Positions 8,290 to 16,157 of a stretch of DNA of 64,000 nucleotides are shown piece by piece. Numbering within the stretch: position 1 is the stretch's first letter; the number at the start of each line of letters is the position of its first letter. This DNA comes from Pseudomonas putida (GTDB lineage Bacteria; Pseudomonadota; Gammaproteobacteria; Pseudomonadales; Pseudomonadaceae): the NCBI RefSeq assembly GCF_002025705.1, contig NZ_CP018846.1:4951501-5015500 (forward strand), written 5' to 3'. Made by a program: the position numbers and the translations under genes. Under the pieces are notes generated by a model. It did not search any database. It had not been told where the DNA came from and was given only the letters and a program-made list of their open reading frames with translations.

Positions 8290-9303
8290 TCAGACCTTCT
8301 CGCACATCCCCGCCAACACCTTCACCCACTCCGGGTTGTCATTCAGGCACGGCACCAGCACCAACTCCTTGCCGCCCGCCTCGACAAACTGCTCGCTGCC
8401 ACGCATACCAATCTCTTCCAGCGTCTCGATGCAATCGGCAACGAACGCCGGGCACATCACCAGCAGCTTCTTCACGCCGGCCTTGGCCAGCTCATCCAGG
8501 CGCGTCTCGGTGTAAGGCTCGATCCATTTGGCCCGCCCCAACCGCGACTGGAACGACACCGACCATTTGCCATCGGGGATGCCCATCTTCGTCGCAAAGG
8601 CCTTGGCCGTCGCCAGACACTGCCCGCGGTAGCACACCGCTCGCATCTCGGCGCTGGCGTCCTTGCAGCAGTCTGCCGCCTGGAAATCATGCTTGCCGGT
8701 GGGGTCGAGCTTCTTCAGATGGCGCTCTGGCAAGCCATGGAAGCTCAGTAGCAGGTGGTCGTAATCCTGCTGCAGATACGGCCTGGCGCTGGCCACCAGG
8801 GCTTCGATGTACGCCGGGTGGTCATAGAACGGTTGTAGCACCCGTAACTGCAGCGGCAAGTGGCGTTCGGCAACGGTCTGCTGCGCCAGCGCCACCACCG
8901 TGGTCACCGTGCTGTCGGCGAACTGTGGATAAAGCGGCGCCAGGGTCACCTTGCGCACACCTTGTGCCGCCAGGCGCGCCAGCACCTCGGGCAGCGCCGG
9001 CTCACCGTAGCGCATGGCAACTTCCACCGGCCCGTGCGGCCAGTGCTCGACCATCGCCGCCTGCAGGCGGCGGGTCAGCACTACCAGCGGCGAGCCTTCA
9101 TCCCACCAGATCGAGGCATAGGCATGTGCCGACTGCTCCGGGCGCTTGACCAGGATCAGCGACACCAGCAGCCGCCGCACCGGCCAGGGCAGGTCGATCA
9201 CGTAGGGGTCCATGAGGAACTGGTTGAGGTAGCGGCGCACATCGGCCACCGAGGTGGAGGCCGGGGAACCCAGGTTGACCAGCAGCAGAGCGTGATCGGT
9301 CAT
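8290..9303 (-). CDS. hemH: Ferrochelatase
   Basis: A 337-residue enzyme inserting Fe(II) into protoporphyrin IX, the last step of haem synthesis. The catalytic signature LLSFHGLPERH holds the metal-site His189, and the acidic partner lies in ADCIETLEEIG toward the C-terminus. Start ATG 9303; longer upstream extensions lack initiation signals. It sits 13 bp downstream of the epimerase gene on the same strand and is probably co-transcribed with it. Confidence 0.95.
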   Translation of the reverse strand: MTDHALLLVNLGSPASTSVADVRRYLNQFLMDPYVIDLPWPVRRLLVSLILVKRPEQSAHAYASIWWDEGSPLVVLTRRLQAAMVEHWPHGPVEVAMRYGEPALPEVLARLAAQGVRKVTLAPLYPQFADSTVTTVVALAQQTVAERHLPLQLRVLQPFYDHPAYIEALVASARPYLQQDYDHLLLSFHGLPERHLKKLDPTGKHDFQAADCCKDASAEMRAVCYRGQCLATAKAFATKMGIPDGKWSVSFQSRLGRAKWIEPYTETRLDELAKAGVKKLLVMCPAFVADCIETLEEIGMRGSEQFVEAGGKELVLVPCLNDNPEWVKVLAGMCEKV

Positions 9304-9316
9304 GCAGCGTCCTATG

Positions 9317-10222
9317 TCAGAGGCGGCTGGACAAATTGCCCAGCGCCGATTGCAAATCGTTGAAGCGGAAGGTGAAGCCTGCCGCCAGCAAACGCACCGG
9401 GCGTGCCCGCTGGCCACCAAGCAGCAAGGTCGACAGCTCGCCCAGGCCAGCCTTGAGCAGCAAGCCAGGCATCGGCATGAACGCTGGCCGATGCAGCGTA
9501 CGCCCCAGCGCCTTGGCGAAATCGCGGTTGCGTACCGGTTCTGGCGCGCAGGCATTATAAGGACCGCTGGCATCCTTGTGCTGCAAGAGAAAATCAATCA
9601 GGGCGATCTGGTCGTCAATATGCACCCACGGCATCCACTGTCGGCCATCACCCAACGGCCCGCCAAGCCCCAGCTTGAACGGCAGGCGCAGGCGCGACAA
9701 AAAGCCGCCGTCACTGGCCAGCACCAGCCCGGTGCGCACCAGCACCACGCGAATGCCAAGCTGCTGCGCACGCTGGGCGGTTTCTTCCCAGGCGATGCAC
9801 AACTGGCTGGCGAAGTCTTCGCGAACCGGCGGCGAGGCTTCGGTCAGTTCCCGCTCGCCGCCGTCGCCATACCAGCCCACGGCGGAACCAGAAATCAGCA
9901 CCTCGGGGCGCTGTTCACGGCTGCTCAGCCAGGCCAGCAATTGTTCGGTAAGGGTGATGCGACTGGCCCATAGCAGGTTGCGCCGCGAACCCGACCAGGG
10001 CCGATCAGCGATCGGCGCACCGGCCAGATTGACCACTGCATCCACCTGCTCCTCGGCGCCCAGATCCTCCAGCCGGCCTATGCCACGCACCCCGCTGCCA
10101 CACAATCTTGGCACTTGTTCAGGGCGCCGGCTCCACACGGTGAGGCGATGGCCCTTGCCGAGCCAGTACTGGCAAAGGTGCTGGCCGATCAACCCGGTAC
10201 CACCTGTCAGCAATATATGCAT
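9317..10222 (-). CDS. TIGR01777-type NAD(P)-dependent epimerase/dehydratase-like protein
   Basis: A 301-residue Rossmann-fold protein. HILLTGGTGLIGQHL at residues 2-16 is the nucleotide-binding glycine motif; VVNLAGAPIADRPW and VLISGSAVGWYG (active-site Ser, with Tyr in YG) are characteristic of the YfcH/TIGR01777 branch of extended SDRs, related to the plant SulA/GC1 division proteins. Substrate unknown. ATG 10222 is chosen because the glycine motif starts immediately after it. First gene of a likely operon with hemH. Confidence 0.85.
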   Translation of the reverse strand: MHILLTGGTGLIGQHLCQYWLGKGHRLTVWSRRPEQVPRLCGSGVRGIGRLEDLGAEEQVDAVVNLAGAPIADRPWSGSRRNLLWASRITLTEQLLAWLSSREQRPEVLISGSAVGWYGDGGERELTEASPPVREDFASQLCIAWEETAQRAQQLGIRVVLVRTGLVLASDGGFLSRLRLPFKLGLGGPLGDGRQWMPWVHIDDQIALIDFLLQHKDASGPYNACAPEPVRNRDFAKALGRTLHRPAFMPMPGLLLKAGLGELSTLLLGGQRARPVRLLAAGFTFRFNDLQSALGNLSSRL

Positions 10223-10335
10223 GGCTGTGTCCTCGCAGCGTGCGGCCATGGTCTATTTTTAAGAACAAGGCACTTTTCCAGACCAATCGCTCTCGGATAA
10301 ACATAGGCCAACATGGCTATGAAGCGGAATAACCT

Positions 10336-10381
10336 TATACAAAGTTTGTGCATTGTACAGGTTTGCCAGACAGCGTAGTCT
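10336..10381 (+). promoter_or_regulatory. Candidate LitR-type operator/promoter of the renalase-like gene
   Basis: TATACA at 10336-10341, then 11 bases, then TTGTACAGGTTT at 10353-10364. TTGTAC can serve as a -35, with TAGTCT (10376-10381) as a -10 at 17-bp spacing. The same TATACA-N11-TTGyAyA(A/G)GTTT arrangement recurs at 11413-11441. Confidence 0.5.
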
Positions 10382-10409
10382 GCCTACAGCAAGGTTCGAA
10401 GAGGCCATC

Positions 10410-11396
10410 ATGACAGTACCTATTGCCATCATCGGTGCCGGTATCGCCGGCCTTTCCGCCGCCCAGGCCCTGCAAAAGGCCGGGCAGTCCGTTCACTTGT
10501 TCGACAAAGGCCACGGCAGTGGCGGGCGCATGGCCAGCAAGCGCAGCGAAGCCGGCGCACTCGACCTTGGCGCGCAGTATTTCACTGCCCGCGACCGGCG
10601 CTTCGTCGAGCAGGTGCAGCAGTGGGTCGCCGCCGGCTGGGCCGAGCAGTGGAAGCCGCAGCTGTACAACTACCGCGATGGCGAACTCACCCCCTCCCCC
10701 GATGAACAAACCCGCTGGGTCGGCGTGCCGCGCATGAGCGCCATCACCCGCGGCCTGCTCAAGGACGTCACGGTGAACTTTGGCTGCCGTATCGCCGAAG
10801 TGTTCCGTGGCAAGCAGTTCTGGCACCTGCAGGATACTGAAGGCTGCAGCCATGGCCCGTTCAGCCGCGTGGTGATCGCCGTGCCTGCGCCCCAAGCCAC
10901 CCAGTTGCTGACGGCCACACCCAAACTCGCAGCAGTGGCGGCCGGTGTGCAGATGGAGCCGACCTGGGCTGTTGCCCTGGCATTCGAAACAGCGTTGGAG
11001 ACCCCGATGCAAGGCTGCTTCGTGCAGGACAGCGCCCTCGACTGGCTGGCCCGCAACCGCAGCAAACCCGGCCGCGAAGAGCACCTGGACACTTGGGTGC
11101 TGCATGCCACGTCCGACTGGAGCAGGCAGCACATCGACCTGCCCAAGGAAGAGGTGATCGAGCAACTGTGGGGAGAATTCGCCGAACTGGTCGGCTGCGT
11201 CGTACCGGCTCCGAACTTCGCCCTGGCCCATCGCTGGCTCTATGCGCGACCAACCAGCAATCACGAGTGGGGCGCCCTTGCCGATGCCGACCAGGGCCTG
11301 TATGCCTGCGGCGACTGGTGCCTTTCAGGCCGCGTCGAAGGCGCCTGGCTCAGCGGCCAGGAAGCCGCGCGACGGCTGCTGGAACATCTCGAATAA
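10410..11396 (+). CDS. Renalase-like FAD-dependent oxidoreductase
   Basis: A 328-residue flavoprotein. The dinucleotide-binding motif AIIGAGIAGLSAAQAL is at residues 6-21, followed by GSGGRMASKR and LGAQYFTARD; WCLSGRVEGAWLSGQEAA closes the FAD site near the C-terminus. It strongly resembles, from memory, the bacterial renalase of Pseudomonas phaseolicola, which oxidises wrongly reduced isomers of beta-NAD(P)H; renalase activity here is inferred. The usual label would be amine oxidase-like. ATG 10410 follows GAGG. It heads the photolyase-side block and has its own candidate operator. Confidence 0.85.
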   Translation: MTVPIAIIGAGIAGLSAAQALQKAGQSVHLFDKGHGSGGRMASKRSEAGALDLGAQYFTARDRRFVEQVQQWVAAGWAEQWKPQLYNYRDGELTPSPDEQTRWVGVPRMSAITRGLLKDVTVNFGCRIAEVFRGKQFWHLQDTEGCSHGPFSRVVIAVPAPQATQLLTATPKLAAVAAGVQMEPTWAVALAFETALETPMQGCFVQDSALDWLARNRSKPGREEHLDTWVLHATSDWSRQHIDLPKEEVIEQLWGEFAELVGCVVPAPNFALAHRWLYARPTSNHEWGALADADQGLYACGDWCLSGRVEGAWLSGQEAARRLLEHLE

Positions 11397-11412
11397 CATC
11401 GCTCGGCAAAGC

Positions 11413-11441
11413 TATACAGAAAATACTAGTTGCATAAGTTT
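11413..11441 (+). promoter_or_regulatory. Second copy of the candidate LitR-type element
   Basis: TATACA (11413-11418), 11 bases, TTGCATAAGTTT (11430-11441): the same spacing and end sequence as the element at 10336. TTGCAT could act as a -35, with an AATAAA-like -10 at 19-bp spacing, the long spacing seen in MerR-controlled promoters. Confidence 0.45.
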
Positions 11442-11457
11442 CTGGCTGTGCTGGAAT

Positions 11458-11491
11458 AAACTTGTACGCGCTTTCTTCCATGTACAAGTTT
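11458..11491. promoter_or_regulatory. 10-bp perfect inverted repeat next to the ribosome site
   Basis: AAACTTGTAC, 14 bases, GTACAAGTTT. The right arm shares GTACAAGTTT with the TTGyAyA(A/G)GTTT elements upstream, so it is probably a dimeric binding site of the same regulator. It ends 13 bases before the ATG at 11505 and almost touches the GGAG ribosome site, so it could block transcription or fold in the mRNA. Confidence 0.5.
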
Positions 11492-11504
11492 TCCGGAGAC
11501 AGCC

Positions 11505-12473
11505 ATGCACGAACCCGCCCCCGCACATAAGCCCCGTATCGCTATCAGCGCCTGCCTGACCGGCCATAGTGTGCGCTACAACGGCGGGCACAAAGCTTCC
11601 GATCTGTGCCGTGAGCAGCTGCAAGCGCATTTCGAATGGCTGCCAGTGTGCCCCGAGGTCGCCATTGGCCTGGGCGTGCCCCGCGAGCCCATTCGCCTGG
11701 TCGGTGACCCCGAGCGGCCAACCGTGGTTGGCACGCGCAACCCGGGCACGGACCTGACCGGCCCCCTGCGCAACTATGCCGAACAGATGGCCGATGAACT
11801 CGATGACATCTGTGGCTACATCTTCATGCAGAAGTCCCCCTCCTGCGGGCTGGAACGGGTCAAGGTCTATCAGGACAACGGCCACCCTGCGCCGCAAGGC
11901 GGTACGGGGGCGTATGCCGCAGCCTTCTGCGCCCGTCGCCCGGACCTGCCGGTGGAGGAGGAAGGTCGCCTGCACGACCCGGTGCTGCGCGAAAACTTCA
12001 TCAGCCGCGTCTATGCGTACGCCGACTGGCAGCAGTTGCTGGCACAAGGTTTGAGCCGAGGCGCGCTGGTACGCTTCCATTCACGCTACAAGTACCTGCT
12101 GATGGCGAACAATCCCCAAGCCTATCGCCAACTCGGTCGCTTGCTGGGCAGCATGAGCCGCGAAGATGACCCCGAACAGATCGGGCCACGCTATTTCAGC
12201 CAGCTGATGCAGGCCCTGCGCCGCTGCGCCAGCCGGGGCACCCACGGCAATGTGCTGCAGCACCTGAGCGGCTACTTCAAAGACTCGCTGACACAGCAGG
12301 ACAAGGCCGAACTGCAGCACATCATCGGCCAGTACCAGCAAGGCGAGGTACCGTTGGTGGTGCCGCTGACCTTGCTCAAGCATCACCTGCGCAAGCATCC
12401 GGATCCCTACCTGCAGCAACAGACCTACCTGCAACCGCACCCTGACAGCCTGGGCCTGCGCAATGCTGTCTGA
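11505..12473 (+). CDS. DUF523/DUF1722 two-domain protein
   Basis: A 322-residue protein with an N-terminal DUF523 domain (residues about 8-150; Cys motifs SACLTG and LPVCPE, then KSPSCGLE) and a C-terminal DUF1722 (YbgA-like) domain (about 185-305; RFHSRYKYLLMANN). The conserved cysteines suggest metal or cluster binding, but no activity is established. In other bacteria this family is often found near photolyase genes, as here. ATG 11505 follows GGAG. Its end overlaps the regulator gene by 11 bp, so the two are translationally coupled. Confidence 0.85.
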   Translation: MHEPAPAHKPRIAISACLTGHSVRYNGGHKASDLCREQLQAHFEWLPVCPEVAIGLGVPREPIRLVGDPERPTVVGTRNPGTDLTGPLRNYAEQMADELDDICGYIFMQKSPSCGLERVKVYQDNGHPAPQGGTGAYAAAFCARRPDLPVEEEGRLHDPVLRENFISRVYAYADWQQLLAQGLSRGALVRFHSRYKYLLMANNPQAYRQLGRLLGSMSREDDPEQIGPRYFSQLMQALRRCASRGTHGNVLQHLSGYFKDSLTQQDKAELQHIIGQYQQGEVPLVVPLTLLKHHLRKHPDPYLQQQTYLQPHPDSLGLRNAV

Positions 12474-13341
12474 AGCACTCCTGCCGATCGGCGAACTGGC
12501 CCGGCGCACTGGCGTGAACCCAGTCACCCTGCGCGCCTGGGAGCGCCGCTATGGCCTGCTCAAGCCGCAACGCACCGCCAAAGGCCACCGCTTGTATGGG
12601 CAAGACCAGCTCGAGCGTGTGCAGGCGATTCTCGCCTGGCTTGAACGCGGCGCTTCAGTCGGCCAGGTTCGCGAACTGCTCGACCAGCCGCCAGAGCGGG
12701 CACCGATGGGCGACTGGCAACCGCGTCAACAGCAGCTGATAGAGGCCATCGCCAACCTTTCCCAGCGCGCCCTCGACCAGCAGCTTAACCAGGTCATGGC
12801 CTTGTACCCCGCCGTCACCTTGTGTGAACAACTGCTGCTGCCCTTGCTGCAATCCCTCGCCGCGCGCTGGCGCAACCACTTCAACGCACGCCTTGAGCAA
12901 GTGTTTTTCCACACCTGGCTGCGCAGCAAGCTCGGGGCCAGGGTGTATCACGACAATCAATCGTTACAAGGGCCGGCCGTGCTGCTGTGCGAAGACAGTG
13001 AGCGCCCGTTCGACCCAAGCCTGTGGCTGTGCGCCTGGCTGCTGAGCAGCAACGGCATCCCAGTCGAGGTTTTTGAGCAACCGGTGGCCAGCGCGCAGCT
13101 GCAACGTGCCGTGACCGCCCTGCAACCGCGGGCCGTGCTGCTGCACCTTGGCCCACGTATCGATGCCAGTGCCTTGCAGCGTACCTTGCAGGGTATTACC
13201 GGGACCAAGCTGCTGGGCGGCGCCACCATCGCCCTGCACCAGGCGCAGCTGCACGCTTTCGACCTATCCGACCTTTTCCTGTTCGATACCCCGCAGGCGG
13301 CATTGCGTGTGCTGCAAGGCAATGACCGCCGGCCTGTATAG
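12463..13341 (+). CDS. MerR-family regulator, LitR/CarH-like without B12 residues
   Basis: A 292-residue regulator. The MerR winged helix is at residues 6-75 (IGELARRTGVNPVTLRAWERRYG, split by the wing). The rest has the layout of CarH/LitR photoreceptors: a helical bundle (about 85-165) and a Rossmann-like domain. The cobalamin signature DxHxxG is missing, and the helical-bundle segment reads LEQVFF where CarH has an E-H pair, so it fits the class II LitR (PplR) type known in P. putida, which works without its own B12. Likely represses or light-regulates this block. Confidence 0.8.
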   Translation: MLSEALLPIGELARRTGVNPVTLRAWERRYGLLKPQRTAKGHRLYGQDQLERVQAILAWLERGASVGQVRELLDQPPERAPMGDWQPRQQQLIEAIANLSQRALDQQLNQVMALYPAVTLCEQLLLPLLQSLAARWRNHFNARLEQVFFHTWLRSKLGARVYHDNQSLQGPAVLLCEDSERPFDPSLWLCAWLLSSNGIPVEVFEQPVASAQLQRAVTALQPRAVLLHLGPRIDASALQRTLQGITGTKLLGGATIALHQAQLHAFDLSDLFLFDTPQAALRVLQGNDRRPV

Positions 13342-13352
13342 ACGAGTGCCCC

Positions 13353-14780
13353 ATGCAACTGATCTGGCTGCGCAGCGACCTGCGCATCGATGACAACTCC
13401 GCCCTCAGCGTCGCCTGCGAACGCGGCCCGACTGTGGCCTTGTGGCTGGCCAGCCCCGGCCAATGGCAGGCCCACGACGACGCCGCCTGCAAGGTCGATT
13501 TCTGGTTACGCAACCTGCGCCAGCTGCGCCAGTCGCTGGACACGCTGAACATCCCGCTGCTGGTGCGCAAGATCGATACCTGGGACCAGGCACCGGCCAC
13601 CCTGCTCGAAGTCTGCCGCCAGCACAACATCGACGCGGTGCACTGGAACGACGAATACGGTATCAACGAAGAGCGTCGCGATGCCGCCACGCGCAAGCTG
13701 CTGGAAGACTCCGGTGTCCGCGCCCACAGCTACCTTGACCAGTTGTTCTTCCGCCCGGGCACCATCTTGACCCGCAGCGGCGACTACTTCCAGGTTTTCA
13801 GCCAGTTCAAGAGAGTCTGCCTTGAACACCTGCACCGCAGCCTGCCATCACTGGCCCGGCGCGTGAAGCCCCAGCAGCCACTGGATATCACCAGCGACCC
13901 GATCCCGCAGCATATCGATGGCTTCGACAAGCCTGCCCGCGCCCTGAGCGATCACTGGCCGGCCGGTGAAAACGAAGCACAGGTGCGGCTGGGCCGTTTT
14001 CTCGATGAAACGGTCGAGGACTACGAGCACCTGCGCGACCTCCCGGCCAAGCCCGGCACCAGCCAGCTGTCTGCCTACCTGGCCGCAGGCGTGATCTCGC
14101 CCCGGCAATGCCTGCATGCTGCCCTCGCCAGCAACCGCGGTGAGTTCGACAGCGGCAGCAGCGGCATTCAGACGTGGATCAACGAACTGCTGTGGCGTGA
14201 ATTCTACAAACACATCCTGACGGGTTATCCACAGGTCTCGCGGCATCGCGCCTTTCGCGTGCAGACCGAAGCCCTGCCGTGGCGCAACGCGCCAGACGAC
14301 CTCAAGGCCTGGCAAGAGGGCCGCACCGGCTTCCCTATCATCGACGCGGCCATGCGCCAGTTGTTGCATACCGGCTGGATGCACAACCGTCTGCGCATGA
14401 TCGTTGCCATGTTCCTGAGCAAGAACCTGCTGATCGACTGGCGCCTGGGCGAGCGCCATTTCATGCGCCATCTGATAGACGGTGACCTGGCCGCCAACAA
14501 TGGCGGCTGGCAGTGGAGTGCCTCGACCGGCACCGATGCAGTGCCCTATTTCCGTATCTTCAACCCGATTTCGCAGTCGCAGCGTTTCGACCCCGAGGGC
14601 CGGTTCATTCGCCACTGGCTGCCGGAGATACGGGATCTGGATGAAAAATCTATCCATCAACCGTTAAAAAACACGGATCTTTTTGCTGATAATCAGTATC
14701 ACAGTCCAATAGTCGATCTCACCAGTAGTCGCCAACGTGCGCTGGAGGCTTTCAAAAGCCTTCCACGCCGACAGGCTTAG
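13353..14780 (+). CDS. phrB: Deoxyribodipyrimidine photolyase (CPD, class I)
   Basis: A 475-residue light-driven DNA repair enzyme that splits cyclobutane pyrimidine dimers. The N-terminal antenna domain begins MQLIWLRSDLRIDDNSAL; the C-terminal FAD domain contains WINELLWREFYKHIL, GFPIIDAAMRQL and NGGWQWSASTGTDA, the class I signatures. ATG 13353 is 11 bp after the regulator's stop, so it belongs to the same operon as the DUF523 and LitR-like genes. Light control of the operon would match the enzyme's need for light. Confidence 0.96.
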   Translation: MQLIWLRSDLRIDDNSALSVACERGPTVALWLASPGQWQAHDDAACKVDFWLRNLRQLRQSLDTLNIPLLVRKIDTWDQAPATLLEVCRQHNIDAVHWNDEYGINEERRDAATRKLLEDSGVRAHSYLDQLFFRPGTILTRSGDYFQVFSQFKRVCLEHLHRSLPSLARRVKPQQPLDITSDPIPQHIDGFDKPARALSDHWPAGENEAQVRLGRFLDETVEDYEHLRDLPAKPGTSQLSAYLAAGVISPRQCLHAALASNRGEFDSGSSGIQTWINELLWREFYKHILTGYPQVSRHRAFRVQTEALPWRNAPDDLKAWQEGRTGFPIIDAAMRQLLHTGWMHNRLRMIVAMFLSKNLLIDWRLGERHFMRHLIDGDLAANNGGWQWSASTGTDAVPYFRIFNPISQSQRFDPEGRFIRHWLPEIRDLDEKSIHQPLKNTDLFADNQYHSPIVDLTSSRQRALEAFKSLPRRQA

Positions 14781-14791
14781 AGGGCAGTAGC

Positions 14792-15490
14792 TTGAATCAC
14801 TCGCGTAGTTTCTGGGTTACGGGGGCCAGCAATGGACTGGGTCTGGCCCTGGTGGAGCGCTTGCTCAATCAAGGACATCGGGTTGCAGCAAGTGGCAGGG
14901 AAAGCGAGGCGTTTGAAGCATTGGCAGTGCGCCATGGTAGTCGGCTGTTGAGCCTGCCTTGGCAATTGAATGAAAAAGGAAAAGCCACCAGCGCGGCAGA
15001 GCAGATATGCCATGCCTGGTGCTCGCTGGACGTGTTGATCATCAACGCCGGGACCAGTGACTACCTGGCCGATGGTGTCGCGGACAGCGAGTTGTTCGAG
15101 GCCATCGTCCATGGCAACCAACTGGCCGCCGAGCACTGCCTGGCCAATGCTCAACCGTTGCTGGCGCAGGGGCATGAGCCGCAGGTCATGGCGATCCTCA
15201 ACCGTTATTCGGCCTTACAGCTTTACTCACCGACGCACGTGTCCGCAGGTTGGAACACTGTGCCGCAGTGGTTGCGCGAGCAGCGCAAGGTACTGAAAGA
15301 CCAGGGGATTGACCTGACCGTGGTGGCGCCGCACTCGCTGAAGACGCCGGTGACTTCCGTACATGCCGTTCCCGATGCCTGGACGCCGCAAAGCGCGGCA
15401 GATGAACTGCTGGAGCGACTGGCGTTGCGCGAACCAGAGTTGGTGCTGGAGGTGCTGGATATCAGCAGTTTGTGGCCCCTGCCGCGCTAA
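14792..15490 (+). CDS. SDR-like protein with altered active site
   Basis: A 232-residue Rossmann-fold protein of the short-chain dehydrogenase type: TGASNGLGLAL (about residues 10-20) and INAG (about 80-84) are intact. In the catalytic region the usual Ser and YxxxK are not found; the aligned stretch reads ILNRYSALQLYSPTHVSAGW, with His and Gly where Tyr and Lys are expected. It may therefore bind a nucleotide without normal SDR catalysis. Start is TTG 14792 with GAGGGC upstream, 11 bp after phrB; last gene of the operon. Confidence 0.75.
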   Translation: MNHSRSFWVTGASNGLGLALVERLLNQGHRVAASGRESEAFEALAVRHGSRLLSLPWQLNEKGKATSAAEQICHAWCSLDVLIINAGTSDYLADGVADSELFEAIVHGNQLAAEHCLANAQPLLAQGHEPQVMAILNRYSALQLYSPTHVSAGWNTVPQWLREQRKVLKDQGIDLTVVAPHSLKTPVTSVHAVPDAWTPQSAADELLERLALREPELVLEVLDISSLWPLPR

Positions 15491-15500
15491 ATGACAGTCG

Positions 15501-15527
15501 GGCCATGCCCTTTGACAGGGCATGGCC
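15501..15527. terminator. Hairpin between convergent SDR-like gene and pagL
   Basis: GGCCATGCCC, seven-base loop, GGGCATGGCC: a perfect 10-bp stem between converging genes. No T-run follows on either strand, so its terminator role is inferred from position. Confidence 0.6.
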
Positions 15528-15534
15528 TGGATAT

Positions 15535-16053
15535 TCAGAGCGCCATGCGGTAATGCAGGCTGTAGCTCTCGACACCATCGTTGGGTTCTTTGATGCCTGC
15601 ATTGGAGTAGTGGATCGCTCTCACGCCGATTTCATGCCCCCCGGCAAAACGCAAGCCGAAACCAATCCGGTCCTCGAACTGGAACGATGAGCCCAGCTCA
15701 TTGCTTTCAAGTTCGGTACTGGAAAATGCCGCCACGCCAATGCCCGCCTCGATATACGGTTTCACCGACTGGCCGGAAAATTCATAGACGAACACGGGTG
15801 CAAAAGACAGGCTGTGATTGCTCGCTGTCTCGTCGCCATCCCAGTAGGTATAGGCCCCGTCCCAGTATCCGGTCAGCCGGCCAACACTACTCTGCCACCA
15901 GCTCGAGTCCCAGTTCGACTGAAGCCCCAGCCGATAGACCATGGTGGAGTCGCCGGTCTGGCCTACCGAAAAAGAAACATCGGCCGCTTGCGCAGCCATC
16001 ACTTGCCCCAGAGTAACTGCGGCAGCCGCCGCCAAACCGAGCAGTTTCTTCAT
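15535..16053 (-). CDS. pagL: Lipid A 3-O-deacylase PagL
   Basis: A 172-residue outer-membrane beta-barrel enzyme removing the 3-position acyl chain of lipid A. Residues 1-24 form a signal peptide ending AAQA. The catalytic triad of the family is present as His148, Ser150 and Glu162 in HYSNAGIKEPNDGVE, with the spacing of P. aeruginosa PagL, and the chain ends in an aromatic-rich strand. ATG 16053 (MKKLL) is preferred over upstream ATGs because AAGGA sits eight bases before it. Monocistronic. Confidence 0.9.
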   Translation of the reverse strand: MKKLLGLAAAAAVTLGQVMAAQAADVSFSVGQTGDSTMVYRLGLQSNWDSSWWQSSVGRLTGYWDGAYTYWDGDETASNHSLSFAPVFVYEFSGQSVKPYIEAGIGVAAFSSTELESNELGSSFQFEDRIGFGLRFAGGHEIGVRAIHYSNAGIKEPNDGVESYSLHYRMAL

Positions 16054-16157
16054 GAGAAACATCCTTCTTTCCATACTGTTGTTAGTACTCGCGTGCCATC
16101 AGGCATGCGGTAGAAATCGGCAGCAGCATGATAGTTCAGCTTCTATTCACGTTTTTT

